A DNA stretch of 64,000 bases from CAZTCJ01 sp964612085 (lineage in GTDB: Bacteria > Pseudomonadota > Alphaproteobacteria > JAJFIK01). Within the stretch, counting starts at the first letter, position 1. Every line of letters begins with the position of its first letter. The DNA is taken from the NCBI GenBank assembly GCA_964612085.1, contig CAZTCJ010000011.1:4648-68647 (forward strand), read 5' to 3'. Below, piece by piece: positions 57,267 to 64,000 of this stretch. Position numbers and translations under genes: made by a program. The notes beneath the pieces were generated by a model. That model ran no database searches and had not been told where the DNA came from. It saw nothing but the letters and a program-made list of their open reading frames with translations.

Positions 57267-59954
57267 TCACCCCCGCCGGTCGATGGCGGAGACGAGCAGG
57301 ATATAGACCTTGCCGGTCTGGCTCGTGAGATATGTCTCGGCCAGGATGTTCTCCCGGTCGTCCTGGGTGACCGTGTCGAGCAGGCTTTCGAATTCATCCA
57401 TATAGCGGTTCACGTCCCGGCGGAATTCCGGCTCCTGCGCATATTGGCGGCGGATCTTGTCGGACAGCTCCGGCCCGCCCATGGCGGTCAGGCGCTTGGC
57501 GAAGACATTGCGCTCACCGTTCAGATAGCGCTGGAGCAGGTCCGCCGGCGGATCTTCTTCCAAGGCCCGGTCGAGATCGATGGCCATGGCCTGGAGGGTT
57601 TCCACCACCCGCAGCGAGGCGCGGGCCTTGTCGGACTTCTCCGCTTCCGCCGCCCGGGCGTTCGCATCGGCCGCGCTGGCGCTGGCGCCCCGGTCGGCCT
57701 TGGCGAGGATCTCCCGCCAGCCGAGACCCTCATTGCGGTCGTCCTGGGAGCGGCGCGGTTCCTCATTGCGCGGACGCTCCCGGCGGTGCGCGGGCAGGGG
57801 ATCGCGGCCGCGCTCCTGACGGTCGTAAGAGGCGCTGCTGCGGTCGTCGTGGCGTTCCTCGCGGCCCCGGTCCGAAGCCTCGGTCCGGCGGCGCGGCATC
57901 AGGCGGCGGGCCAGATCGTCCACCTGGCTGGGCGACAGGCGGGCGGCCCGGCGCGGGCCCCGGGCCTGGGCTTCCATGCCGTTCCAGACCTGGGGATAGG
58001 CCTCCTCGTCGCGGGTCCCTTCGGCGGGGCGCGCGGCGACCGGCGGCACGGCCAGCGGGTCCTCGTCGAAGGACTGACCGAGGGTCGTCTTGGACAGATC
58101 CGGCACGCTCGTCCGCATGCTGTCGTTTTCGTCCACCAGCTTTTCGATGTCGCGGGTCTTTTCCAGCGCCTTGTCGGCCATGGCCGTGATCTGAGCGATC
58201 TGCTTGTCCATCGCTTCTTTGAGTTTCTCGGAGCTGGCGCCCGCCTTTTCGGGCAGGTCGGACAATTTGACCGCCAGCTCGTCCGCCGCCGCCCGCAAGG
58301 CCTCGACGGAAGTCGAGGTCTCGCCGGTCAGCCGCTTGATCTTGGCGCCGATCCGGTCGGCCACCGCGTCGAGCTTGGTCTCGGCTTCCGCCAGCGCAGT
58401 GTTGATCACTTGCGTGTTCTGCACGACCGCCGTGTTCAGATCGCTTTGAACCGTCTCGAGCGCGCTTTGGGCCTCGGCCACCTGGGCGTCGATGGCTTCC
58501 TTGATCTTGCGCAGATGGCTTTCCAGATTGCCGGTGCTGGCGTCGGACTGGCGGTCGATGGCCAGGCTCGATTCCTCGCACAAGGACATGAGCGCGGTGC
58601 GCGCCTGGGCAAGCTGGGCGTCGAGCGCGTCCTGGGCTTCGCCCGCCTGGGCGGTGAGGCCGGTGCGCGCCTTGTCGGCGGCGTCGCGCGCGGCATCCGC
58701 CGTCTTGATGATGGCCTGGGAGGCGAGGTTGCCCGCCTGGGCGATGCGCTCGATCCGTTCCGCATAGTTCTCGGCGATGGCGCCCGCCTTCTTGCTGGTG
58801 CCGTCCATGGCCTGATCGAGATCGGACAGGCAGCCGCGCACCGTGTCGTCGATCTGCTTGGCCTGACCTTCGATCAGCTCGGCGATGCGCGCGAGCGTCC
58901 GGCGCTGGGTGTCGAGCACCTTGTCCAGATGGGCGTTTTCCTTGCTGAGCTCGGAGGCCGCTTCTGCCAGCGCCCGGTGCTGGGCGGTGTATTTGGAGGA
59001 AATCTGCCCTGCCTTGTCGAGCGCCGCGTCGGTGATGGTCTCCAGCCGGCGGGTCTGCTCGTCGAGCCCTTTGGTGGCGTCATGGGTGCGGCGCACCGCA
59101 TGGATGGCGGCGGCGTCGAGCGCGCGGGTGCGTTCCTCAAGACCCGCCTGCACGCTTTTGAGCTGATCGCCCGCCTGGGCCGAGGCCGCCGTGATGGCGC
59201 TGGTGTGGGCCTCGACGGATTCCCCGATGCGGTGGGCTTCGGAGGTCAGGCCGCGCGCCGTGTCGTCAATCTTGGAGCGATGCGAATCCAGCAGCTTGCC
59301 CACGGACACGGCCTTGGAATCCATCCTATCGGCGGTCTCGTCGAGCGCTTTGGTCTGGGCCTTGAGCATGTCTTCGAGCACGCTGACCCGGCGCACCGCC
59401 TGGTCGAGGCTGGTGGTCACCCGGTCGAGTTCCGAGCGGATGGACGAGCCGAGCGTCGCCACATCCTTGGCGGCGGCGTCGGCCGGTTCGGTCAGGCGCG
59501 CGGCCAGGCGGGCGAGCGAGATGGCGGCCCTTCTGAGATCGCCGGCCCGCCGGATCACCGTGACGACGAGCGCGACCACCGCCAGCGGGGTCAGAAGGCC
59601 GAGCCCCAGCATGATCCAGTCGGTGAAGCTCAAAGTGAGCAAGCGGCCGCTGGCCTGAAGGCTGGCGATGACCGCGAGCCCTGCCAGTACCCACAGCACG
59701 GCGAAGATCGACGCCCAGGTATTGGCGGTAAGCTGGGCCGTCCAGGGTTTTTTCTGGCGGGCCTGGGGCATCGGCTTGGCGGGCAGGGCGGCGCGGCGCT
59801 CGGGCTTGCGCGGCTCCGGCGGGGTCAGCCGTTCGGCCGAGAGACCGGAGTCGATCTTGACCTTGGGCTTGGGCCCTTCGACCACTTTGCCGAACTCCTT
59901 GCGGGTATCGTCGGTCTTGGGTGTTTCGGTTTTCATCACTTGCACGCGTTGCAT
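57267..59954 (-). CDS. Large coiled-coil membrane protein, TipN-like architecture
   Basis: The 895-aa protein has a Pro/Lys-rich cytoplasmic N-terminus (1-75), two membrane helices (about 81-99 and 112-134), a coiled coil of about 500 residues (140-650, Ala/Asp/Lys/Gln-rich heptads), a charged disordered linker (680-790) and a conserved-looking C-terminal helical domain (RASLRVVETLQAMAIDLDRA, LLQRYLNGERNVFAKRLTAM). Caulobacter TipN, which marks the new pole, has the same size and order, so it may be a polarity factor. That is inferred from architecture, not clear sequence identity. The start at 59954 has GGAG. Confidence 0.75.
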   Translation of the reverse strand: MQRVQVMKTETPKTDDTRKEFGKVVEGPKPKVKIDSGLSAERLTPPEPRKPERRAALPAKPMPQARQKKPWTAQLTANTWASIFAVLWVLAGLAVIASLQASGRLLTLSFTDWIMLGLGLLTPLAVVALVVTVIRRAGDLRRAAISLARLAARLTEPADAAAKDVATLGSSIRSELDRVTTSLDQAVRRVSVLEDMLKAQTKALDETADRMDSKAVSVGKLLDSHRSKIDDTARGLTSEAHRIGESVEAHTSAITAASAQAGDQLKSVQAGLEERTRALDAAAIHAVRRTHDATKGLDEQTRRLETITDAALDKAGQISSKYTAQHRALAEAASELSKENAHLDKVLDTQRRTLARIAELIEGQAKQIDDTVRGCLSDLDQAMDGTSKKAGAIAENYAERIERIAQAGNLASQAIIKTADAARDAADKARTGLTAQAGEAQDALDAQLAQARTALMSLCEESSLAIDRQSDASTGNLESHLRKIKEAIDAQVAEAQSALETVQSDLNTAVVQNTQVINTALAEAETKLDAVADRIGAKIKRLTGETSTSVEALRAAADELAVKLSDLPEKAGASSEKLKEAMDKQIAQITAMADKALEKTRDIEKLVDENDSMRTSVPDLSKTTLGQSFDEDPLAVPPVAARPAEGTRDEEAYPQVWNGMEAQARGPRRAARLSPSQVDDLARRLMPRRRTEASDRGREERHDDRSSASYDRQERGRDPLPAHRRERPRNEEPRRSQDDRNEGLGWREILAKADRGASASAADANARAAEAEKSDKARASLRVVETLQAMAIDLDRALEEDPPADLLQRYLNGERNVFAKRLTAMGGPELSDKIRRQYAQEPEFRRDVNRYMDEFESLLDTVTQDDRENILAETYLTSQTGKVYILLVSAIDRRG

Positions 59955-60737
59955 GGGGTCCGCTCCATTATACGCAAGAGCGTTTCACGATTGTTCAAAC
60001 CCGCCACGCCCCAACTCACTTTTTGTCACTCCAAACCGCCTGCGCGGCCCGTAAACGGCACGCCTCGGCGGTCTGGCCTGGCGCGCGGTCCATGCCGTCC
60101 CTTAAATGATGTTTAGCATGCCCTGATCCTGCGGCACGCTTTAATCACCCCTGATTACCCGTCCGGGCTTTGTCTTTTACGGACCTCAAGGCCCTGTTTT
60201 AAGCACTGCGGCCGTCCGGTCCGCATTTGCTGGCGTGCGGCATGACGCTTGGCCTGTGACCTTCCGGTCCGCCGGTTCCGGGCCCCACAGCTCCGGTTTA
60301 CCGGCCTCAGCATCAATCATCGCCACCGCAACCCGGTCTGGCGTCACCCGCAGGCCCCTCTGGTGTCTTGCACCGGCATCCCGAAACGACTCACCCTGCA
60401 ATCTAACGCCATCGTAATGATAGCATGAGACGATGCCTGTGCATCTTAATTTCTTTTCATTCCGGGACAGATGATCTTGACACATGCGTATCCGGGTACG
60501 GAAAGCCGCCCCTGCTGACCCATAATGGGACACGAGGCGCATGGCAAGGCGTTTCGAACTGTCCGTGGGCGGCAAGACTCCGGCTGCGGTTCGTTGTGGA
60601 GCGCTTGGCCGTCAACTTTCAGGCAGCGCGGCACTTTATCGTCCGAATGAGGAGTGATTCGCGCCATCACCGCAATTTCGCTCTATTTTGCGGCTGACAT
60701 GACGGACAAGGATGGCACTGGGGAGGGCGACAAGCTC
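59955..60737. other. Long divergent intergenic region between the TipN-like and Hpt genes
   Basis: No gene is supported in 783 bp; short frames exist on both strands but lack ribosome sites or recognisable domains. It holds a CtrA-like site (60102-60116) and a TTGACA (60477-60482) without a good -10. A small RNA cannot be excluded. Confidence 0.4.
60102..60116 (-). promoter_or_regulatory. CtrA-like site upstream of the TipN-like gene
   Basis: TTAA-ATGATGT-TTAG reads on the minus strand CTAA-N7-TTAA, one base from the CtrA consensus. It is 148 bp before the TipN-like start. Cell-cycle control would fit a polarity protein, but this is inference. Confidence 0.35.
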
Positions 60738-61160
60738 ATGAGCAGTCAGAACGCGAGCAGTCAAAACGAAGCTTGGAGTGCATCCGGCGGGGGCGCCGGT
60801 CCTGTCCGGATGCCCGTGGCGGCGGACGGCGGCGATGGCGGCCCGGCCATCCATATCGACGAGCTGCGGCATTATACGGCTGGCGACGAAGCCGTCATGC
60901 GGGATGTGCTCGATATTTTCCGCACCCAGGCCGCCTTGTGGCTCGACCAGTTGTCCCCTGACCTCAGTGACACGGACTGGACGGCGCTCGCCCATTCCCT
61001 CAAGGGCTCGGCCCGGGGCATCGGGGCGCTTGCCTTTGCGGCGATCGCGGAGGAGGCGGAAACCGCCCCGGCATCGTCCCGTCCCGGCCTGCGCGCCCGT
61101 TTGGGGCGAGAGCTGGAGCGCGTTGTCGCCGAAATAGAGCACATCATCACGACTTTGTAA
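60738..61160 (+). CDS. Hpt domain phosphotransfer protein
   Basis: The 140-aa protein has a Gly/Ala-rich start followed by an Hpt four-helix bundle with AHSLKGSARGIGA, phosphoacceptor His86, and AIAEEAETAP. The start at ATG 60738 has GGGGAGGGCG upstream; in-frame ATGs at 60654 and 60699 are alternatives. It should relay phosphoryl groups between a hybrid kinase and a response regulator. ChpT has a different fold, so this is not the CtrA phosphotransferase. Partners are not in the window. Confidence 0.8.
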   Translation: MSSQNASSQNEAWSASGGGAGPVRMPVAADGGDGGPAIHIDELRHYTAGDEAVMRDVLDIFRTQAALWLDQLSPDLSDTDWTALAHSLKGSARGIGALAFAAIAEEAETAPASSRPGLRARLGRELERVVAEIEHIITTL

Positions 61161-61302
61161 GTCATGGCTTGAACCGGCCCGGACTTTGCCGTGTGATCAG
61201 TGGATTGGATTGCGGCAAGCGCACGGGCGGGGCTCTGAAGTCAAGTGAACAAGCCCTTTCTGTAGGCGCGGTTCCGTATTCCGGGGCAAGGGGACGGCGC
61301 TC

Positions 61303-62133
61303 ATGTCTCTTGAGGTGACATTCTGGGGGGTGCGGGGCTCGATCGCGTGTTCGGGACCGAATTATCTGCGCTATGGCGGCAACACCAGTTGCGTCGAGGT
61401 CAGGACCGCATCGGAACGCATCATTCTCGATGCCGGCACGGGCCTGCGCGAGTTGGGGCTTCAGATGAAGCGGGAAGGGCCCAGCACGGCGACCATCCTG
61501 CTGTCCCATACCCATTGGGACCACATCTCGGGCTTTCCGTTTTTCGGGCCTGCCTTCGATCCCGCCTACCGGTTCGATGTCATGTCCGGGCATCTCAGCA
61601 AGCCGCTCACCATCGAAAGCGTCCTTGCCGGGCAGATGAGCCATCCGTTCTTTCCCGTGCCGATCGCGGTGATGGAAGCGGATCTGACCTTCCGCGATAT
61701 CAAGGCGGGCGAGACCCTGACCACCAAAGGCGGCAGCACGGTGCGCACCATCCCGCTCAACCATCCGGACGGGGCGACGGCCTACCGGATCGAGAGCGGC
61801 GGGGCGTCGGTCTGTTATGTCACGGATACTGAACATGAGCCGGGCCGCCAGGACCCCGCGATCCTCGATCTCGTTCAGGCGGCGGACCTGATGATCTACG
61901 ACGCGACCTATACGGATGATGAGTATCCGGCCTTCCGGGGCTGGGGCCATTCCACCTGGCAGGAGGGCGTGCGCCTGGCCCAGGCCGCCGGTGTGAAGAA
62001 GCTGGCCCTGTTCCACCACAATCCCGATCACACCGATGACGACATGGACCAGATCGCCCAGGCCGCCGAACGGGCCTGGCCCAATGCCTTCGTGGCGCGG
62101 GAAGGCCGCTCGCTCGTCGTGCCGGGGATTTGA
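61303..62133 (+). CDS. MBL-fold metallo-hydrolase
   Basis: A 276-aa beta-lactamase-fold hydrolase with LSHTHWDHISG (HxHxDH, His69-Thr-His71-Trp-Asp73-His74), ILDAGTGLRELG, and a later His in GHSTWQEGVRLAQ and HHNPDHTD. The FWGVRGSIACSGPNYLRYGG start is typical of the cPDE/ribonuclease-Z-like branch often found next to signalling genes. Two metal ions are likely bound. Substrate unknown, perhaps a cyclic nucleotide or phosphodiester. Confidence 0.82.
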   Translation: MSLEVTFWGVRGSIACSGPNYLRYGGNTSCVEVRTASERIILDAGTGLRELGLQMKREGPSTATILLSHTHWDHISGFPFFGPAFDPAYRFDVMSGHLSKPLTIESVLAGQMSHPFFPVPIAVMEADLTFRDIKAGETLTTKGGSTVRTIPLNHPDGATAYRIESGGASVCYVTDTEHEPGRQDPAILDLVQAADLMIYDATYTDDEYPAFRGWGHSTWQEGVRLAQAAGVKKLALFHHNPDHTDDDMDQIAQAAERAWPNAFVAREGRSLVVPGI

Positions 62134-62267
62134 TCCAGGTCCTTTACGCCCTGATCCCGCCCATGGTTGATGTGAGCGGCCATCCGCCCATATAAACAAG
62201 CGCGGAACGGGGTATGCCCGCTATTACACATTGTAGACGTGGTTAAGGTTTTCGCTACGCCCAAAAC

Positions 62268-62303
62268 GGTCTACGCCAAGTCTCCGGTCTACGCCAAGTC
62301 TCA
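62268..62303 (+). repeat. 18-bp tandem duplication in the leader of the FNR gene
   Basis: GGTCTACGCCAAGTCTCC (62268-62285) is followed directly by GGTCTACGCCAAGTCTCA (62286-62303), identical in 17 of 18 bases. A weaker third unit (TTCGCTACGCCCAAAAC) precedes them. It sits 36 bp before the start of the ferredoxin-NADP reductase gene. Confidence 0.7.
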
Positions 62304-62338
62304 TTGTCTTGAGGCTCATGGAAAAGAAAGAGGATCAA

Positions 62339-63139
62339 ATGTCCGCAAGTTCTGCCGCCGCGTCGATGCCCGCCAATGGACCGACTCTTGAGACCGTCTT
62401 GTCGGTGAAGCACTGGACCGACCGGCTGTTTTCCTTCCGGATCACCAGACCTCAGAGCTTCCGCTTCCGCTCCGGCGAATTCATCATGCTGGGCCTGATG
62501 GTGGACGGCAAGCCGTTGTTGCGGGCTTATTCCGTGGCGAGCCCGGCCTGGGACGAGGAGCTGGAGTTCTTCTCCATCAAGGTGGCCGACGGTCCGCTGA
62601 CCTCGCGCCTGCAGCTCATCAAGCCCGGCGATCAGGTGGTCTTGAGCCGCAAGCCCGTCGGCACGCTGGTGCTCGATGCCCTGTTGCCCGGCAAGCGGCT
62701 TTATCTCTTCTCCACCGGCACCGGCATCGCGCCATTCGCCAGCATCATCCGCGACCCCGACAGCTATGAGCGCTTCGATCAGGTCATCCTGACCCATACC
62801 TGCCGTCAGGTCGCCGAACTGGAGTACGGCAAATCGCTCGTGGCGGCGCTGCCCGAGGATCCGCTGGTGGGCGAGCACGCGCACAAGCTGGTGCACTACA
62901 CCAGTGCCACCCGCGAGGACTACACCTGCCAGGACCGCATCACCACGCTCATCGAGACCGGCAAGCTGTTCGACGATCTGGGTGTGCCGCCGCTTAATCC
63001 GGAGACGGACCGGGTGATGATCTGCGGCTCCCTGGAGATGATCTCGGACGTCAAAGCGCTTGTGGAAAAAGCGGGACTGACGGAAGGCTCCAACGCCAAG
63101 CCCGCCGAATTCGTGGTCGAAAAAGCCTTCGTGGACTGA
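62339..63139 (+). CDS. fpr: Ferredoxin--NADP reductase
   Basis: The 266-aa protein has the FNR fold: FAD site RAYSVASP, NADP site FSTGTGIAPFASIIRDP, ILTHTCRQVAELEY, and VMICGSLEMISDVKALVEKAG, ending VVEKAFVD as in bacterial-type Fpr. It moves electrons between NADPH and ferredoxin or flavodoxin, with a role in oxidative stress. ATG 62339 has GAGGAT just upstream and is better than ATG 62318. A tandem repeat precedes it. Confidence 0.92.
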   Translation: MSASSAAASMPANGPTLETVLSVKHWTDRLFSFRITRPQSFRFRSGEFIMLGLMVDGKPLLRAYSVASPAWDEELEFFSIKVADGPLTSRLQLIKPGDQVVLSRKPVGTLVLDALLPGKRLYLFSTGTGIAPFASIIRDPDSYERFDQVILTHTCRQVAELEYGKSLVAALPEDPLVGEHAHKLVHYTSATREDYTCQDRITTLIETGKLFDDLGVPPLNPETDRVMICGSLEMISDVKALVEKAGLTEGSNAKPAEFVVEKAFVD

Positions 63140-63187
63140 TCACGTGAATGGCGCCCATGGTGTTCAGCCAAACCGGGAGAACACCTC

Positions 63188-63598
63188 ATGACCGGATCCG
63201 CGAAACTGCTCAGCGGCCGTCCGACCTTGATCGTGCCCGATGTGAAAGCGGCCGCGGAGTATTACCGCGACCGGCTCGGTTTCGAGATCGACGGGATCTG
63301 GGGCACGGGCTACGCCATCGTCAACCGGGGCGGGGCGGTTATCCACTTCGCGGGCATGGCGGACGAGATGCGGGGCGTCAAGAGTCCTCAGCCCAATACG
63401 GACTATACCTGCCGCTGGACCATGTGGGACATCTATTTCCATACGGATGACATCGCCTCGCTCTTCGAGGAGCTTAAGGCCAAAGGCGCCGATATCTTCC
63501 AGGGCCCATATGATGCCGATCACGGCAACCGGGAGATCCATGTGCGCGATCTGAACGGCTATGTCCTCGCCTTCGGCCAGGATCTGGATACGCTTTAG
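63188..63598 (+). CDS. VOC superfamily (glyoxalase-like) protein
   Basis: A single VOC module of 136 aa with PTLIVPDVKAAAEYYRDRLG, a central GAVIHFAGMAD, YFHTDDIASLFEELKAKGAD and the closing REIHVRDLNGYVLAFGQ. Metal ligands are His53 in VIHF and a Glu/His in the second half. It would bind a metal and a small molecule, such as an antibiotic or a keto substrate. It is 48 bp after fpr and is likely in the same operon. Confidence 0.8.
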   Translation: MTGSAKLLSGRPTLIVPDVKAAAEYYRDRLGFEIDGIWGTGYAIVNRGGAVIHFAGMADEMRGVKSPQPNTDYTCRWTMWDIYFHTDDIASLFEELKAKGADIFQGPYDADHGNREIHVRDLNGYVLAFGQDLDTL

Positions 63599-63604
63599 CC
63601 GGAC

Positions 63605-64000
63605 TTACTTGTTCAGCTCGCGCATGGCGGAATCGAGCCCTTCCAGGGTCAGCGGGAACATGCGTCCTTCAATCAGTTGGCTGATCAGCTCGATCGACGG
63701 CGTGTGGCCCCAATAGCGTTCCGGGACCGGATTGAGCCAGACCGCGCTTTCATAGATGTCGAACACGCGCTTGAGCCAGACCGCGCCAGCCTCTTCGTTC
63801 CAGTGCTCCACGCTGCCGCCGGGATAGGTGACCTCATACGGGCTCATGGTGGCATCGCCGATGAAAATCACCTTGTAGTCCGCCGGATAGGTATGGAGCA
63901 CGTCCCAGGTGGGGATCTGCTCGTTGTGGCGGCGGCGATTGTCCTTCCACACGCCCTCATAAAGGCAATTGTGGAAGTAGAAATATTCCATGTGCTTGAA
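63605..64000 (-). CDS. VWA domain protein (CoxE-like family), C-terminal part, cut by the window edge
   Basis: Only the last 132 codons are inside the window; the reading frame is open to 64000 (FKHMEYFYFHNCLYEGVW) and the real start is beyond it. FIGDATMSPYEVTYPGGSVEHW and VWLNPVPERYWGHTPSIELI are the strands of a VWA-type Rossmann fold whose first part is missing. Such proteins usually pair with an AAA (MoxR) ATPase. It converges on the VOC gene. Confidence 0.75.
   Translation of the reverse strand, partial: FKHMEYFYFHNCLYEGVWKDNRRRHNEQIPTWDVLHTYPADYKVIFIGDATMSPYEVTYPGGSVEHWNEEAGAVWLKRVFDIYESAVWLNPVPERYWGHTPSIELISQLIEGRMFPLTLEGLDSAMRELNK

Noticed and set aside
56995..57270. 91-aa minus-strand frame starting with an IVIPAQAGIQ-type segment
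   Set aside because: VIPAQAGIQ is the translation of a widespread palindromic repeat, so this is not a gene.
57444..60116. 890-aa plus-strand open frame opposite the TipN-like gene
   Set aside because: It mirrors the coiled-coil gene and has no ribosome site or recognisable domain.
60186..60575. 129-aa minus-strand frame in the intergenic region before the Hpt gene
   Set aside because: No ribosome site or domain; composition does not resemble neighbouring genes.
1..64000. tRNA, rRNA, CRISPR or insertion sequences
   Set aside because: No cloverleaf, rRNA segment, repeat-spacer array or transposase was found by reading; a tRNA scan could still find a missed one.

Overview
The window is a 64 kb stretch of GC-rich, gene-dense chromosome from an alphaproteobacterium, probably free-living and perhaps marine. 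The evidence for this is the codon use, an MlaEFD lipid transporter whose MlaE carries an N-terminal STAS domain and whose mlaC lies apart, a TipN-like polar coiled-coil protein, several CtrA-like TTAA-N7-TTAA sites, a CheY and an Hpt protein, and a TonB receptor paired with a membrane-bound CadC/TolB-type regulator. The order or family cannot be fixed from the sequence. No rRNA, tRNA, CRISPR array, transposase or phage gene was found.

Layout. 1-2.2 kb (- strand): a tight operon of two GNAT-like proteins, an isochorismatase-fold protein that has lost two of three usual catalytic residues, and a small protein. 2.4-4.2 kb: a LysR regulator and an XRE-type regulator, separated by an AT-rich gap with a 13-bp perfect inverted repeat made of two consensus DnaA boxes. 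4.2-7.4 kb: a major pseudopilin (GspG) and a prepilin peptidase away from other type II secretion genes, then small membrane or secreted proteins. 7.5-13.2 kb: the most unusual block, with a sulfotransferase, a PglD/NeuD-like acyltransferase, a class II synthetase-like amino acid:carrier-protein ligase homologue lacking signature catalytic arginines, a 2OG-Fe(II) oxygenase overlapping it by 4 bp, and a zinc-binding SAM methyltransferase. An 18-bp CtrA-like motif precedes both the sulfotransferase and the ligase homologue. 13.2-17.2 kb: an S41 peptidase and an orphan AceE/transketolase-like enzyme. 17.7-23.1 kb: two lipoproteins, a soluble FtsH-like AAA/M41 protease and an SDR. 23.1-26.5 kb (-): cheY, alpha/beta hydrolase, DedA and ATP-grasp genes, the last two overlapping. 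26.7-31.2 kb: an SDR-methyltransferase pair facing a glycosyltransferase-methyltransferase-toroid operon.

31.4-34.6 kb (-): redoxin, class C beta-lactamase-fold hydrolase, ABA4-like membrane protein, epoxide hydrolase. 34.7-41.8 kb (mostly +): an acyl-CoA-type operon (DUF35, thiolase-like protein without the nucleophilic Cys, APH-like kinase, partner protein), then an MFS transporter, MDR dehydrogenase and FAD amine oxidoreductase. 41.9-44.0 kb: DUF2817 peptidase and dipeptide epimerase, a plausible muropeptide or dipeptide recycling pair. 44.1-51.5 kb: mlaC, a CHASE2 cyclase with a degenerate active site, then mlaE-mlaF-mlaD-auxiliary lipoprotein. 51.5-56.9 kb: regulator and TonB receptor, divergent across a gap with TGATAC repeats exactly 30 bp apart. 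57-64 kb: a strong terminator pair, a REP doublet, the TipN-like protein, Hpt, an MBL hydrolase, ferredoxin-NADP reductase with an 18-bp tandem duplication in its leader, a VOC protein and the end of a VWA protein that leaves the window.

Family assignments rest on motifs and sequence resemblance recalled from known families; no database search was run. Many GC-rich antisense reading frames were discarded.
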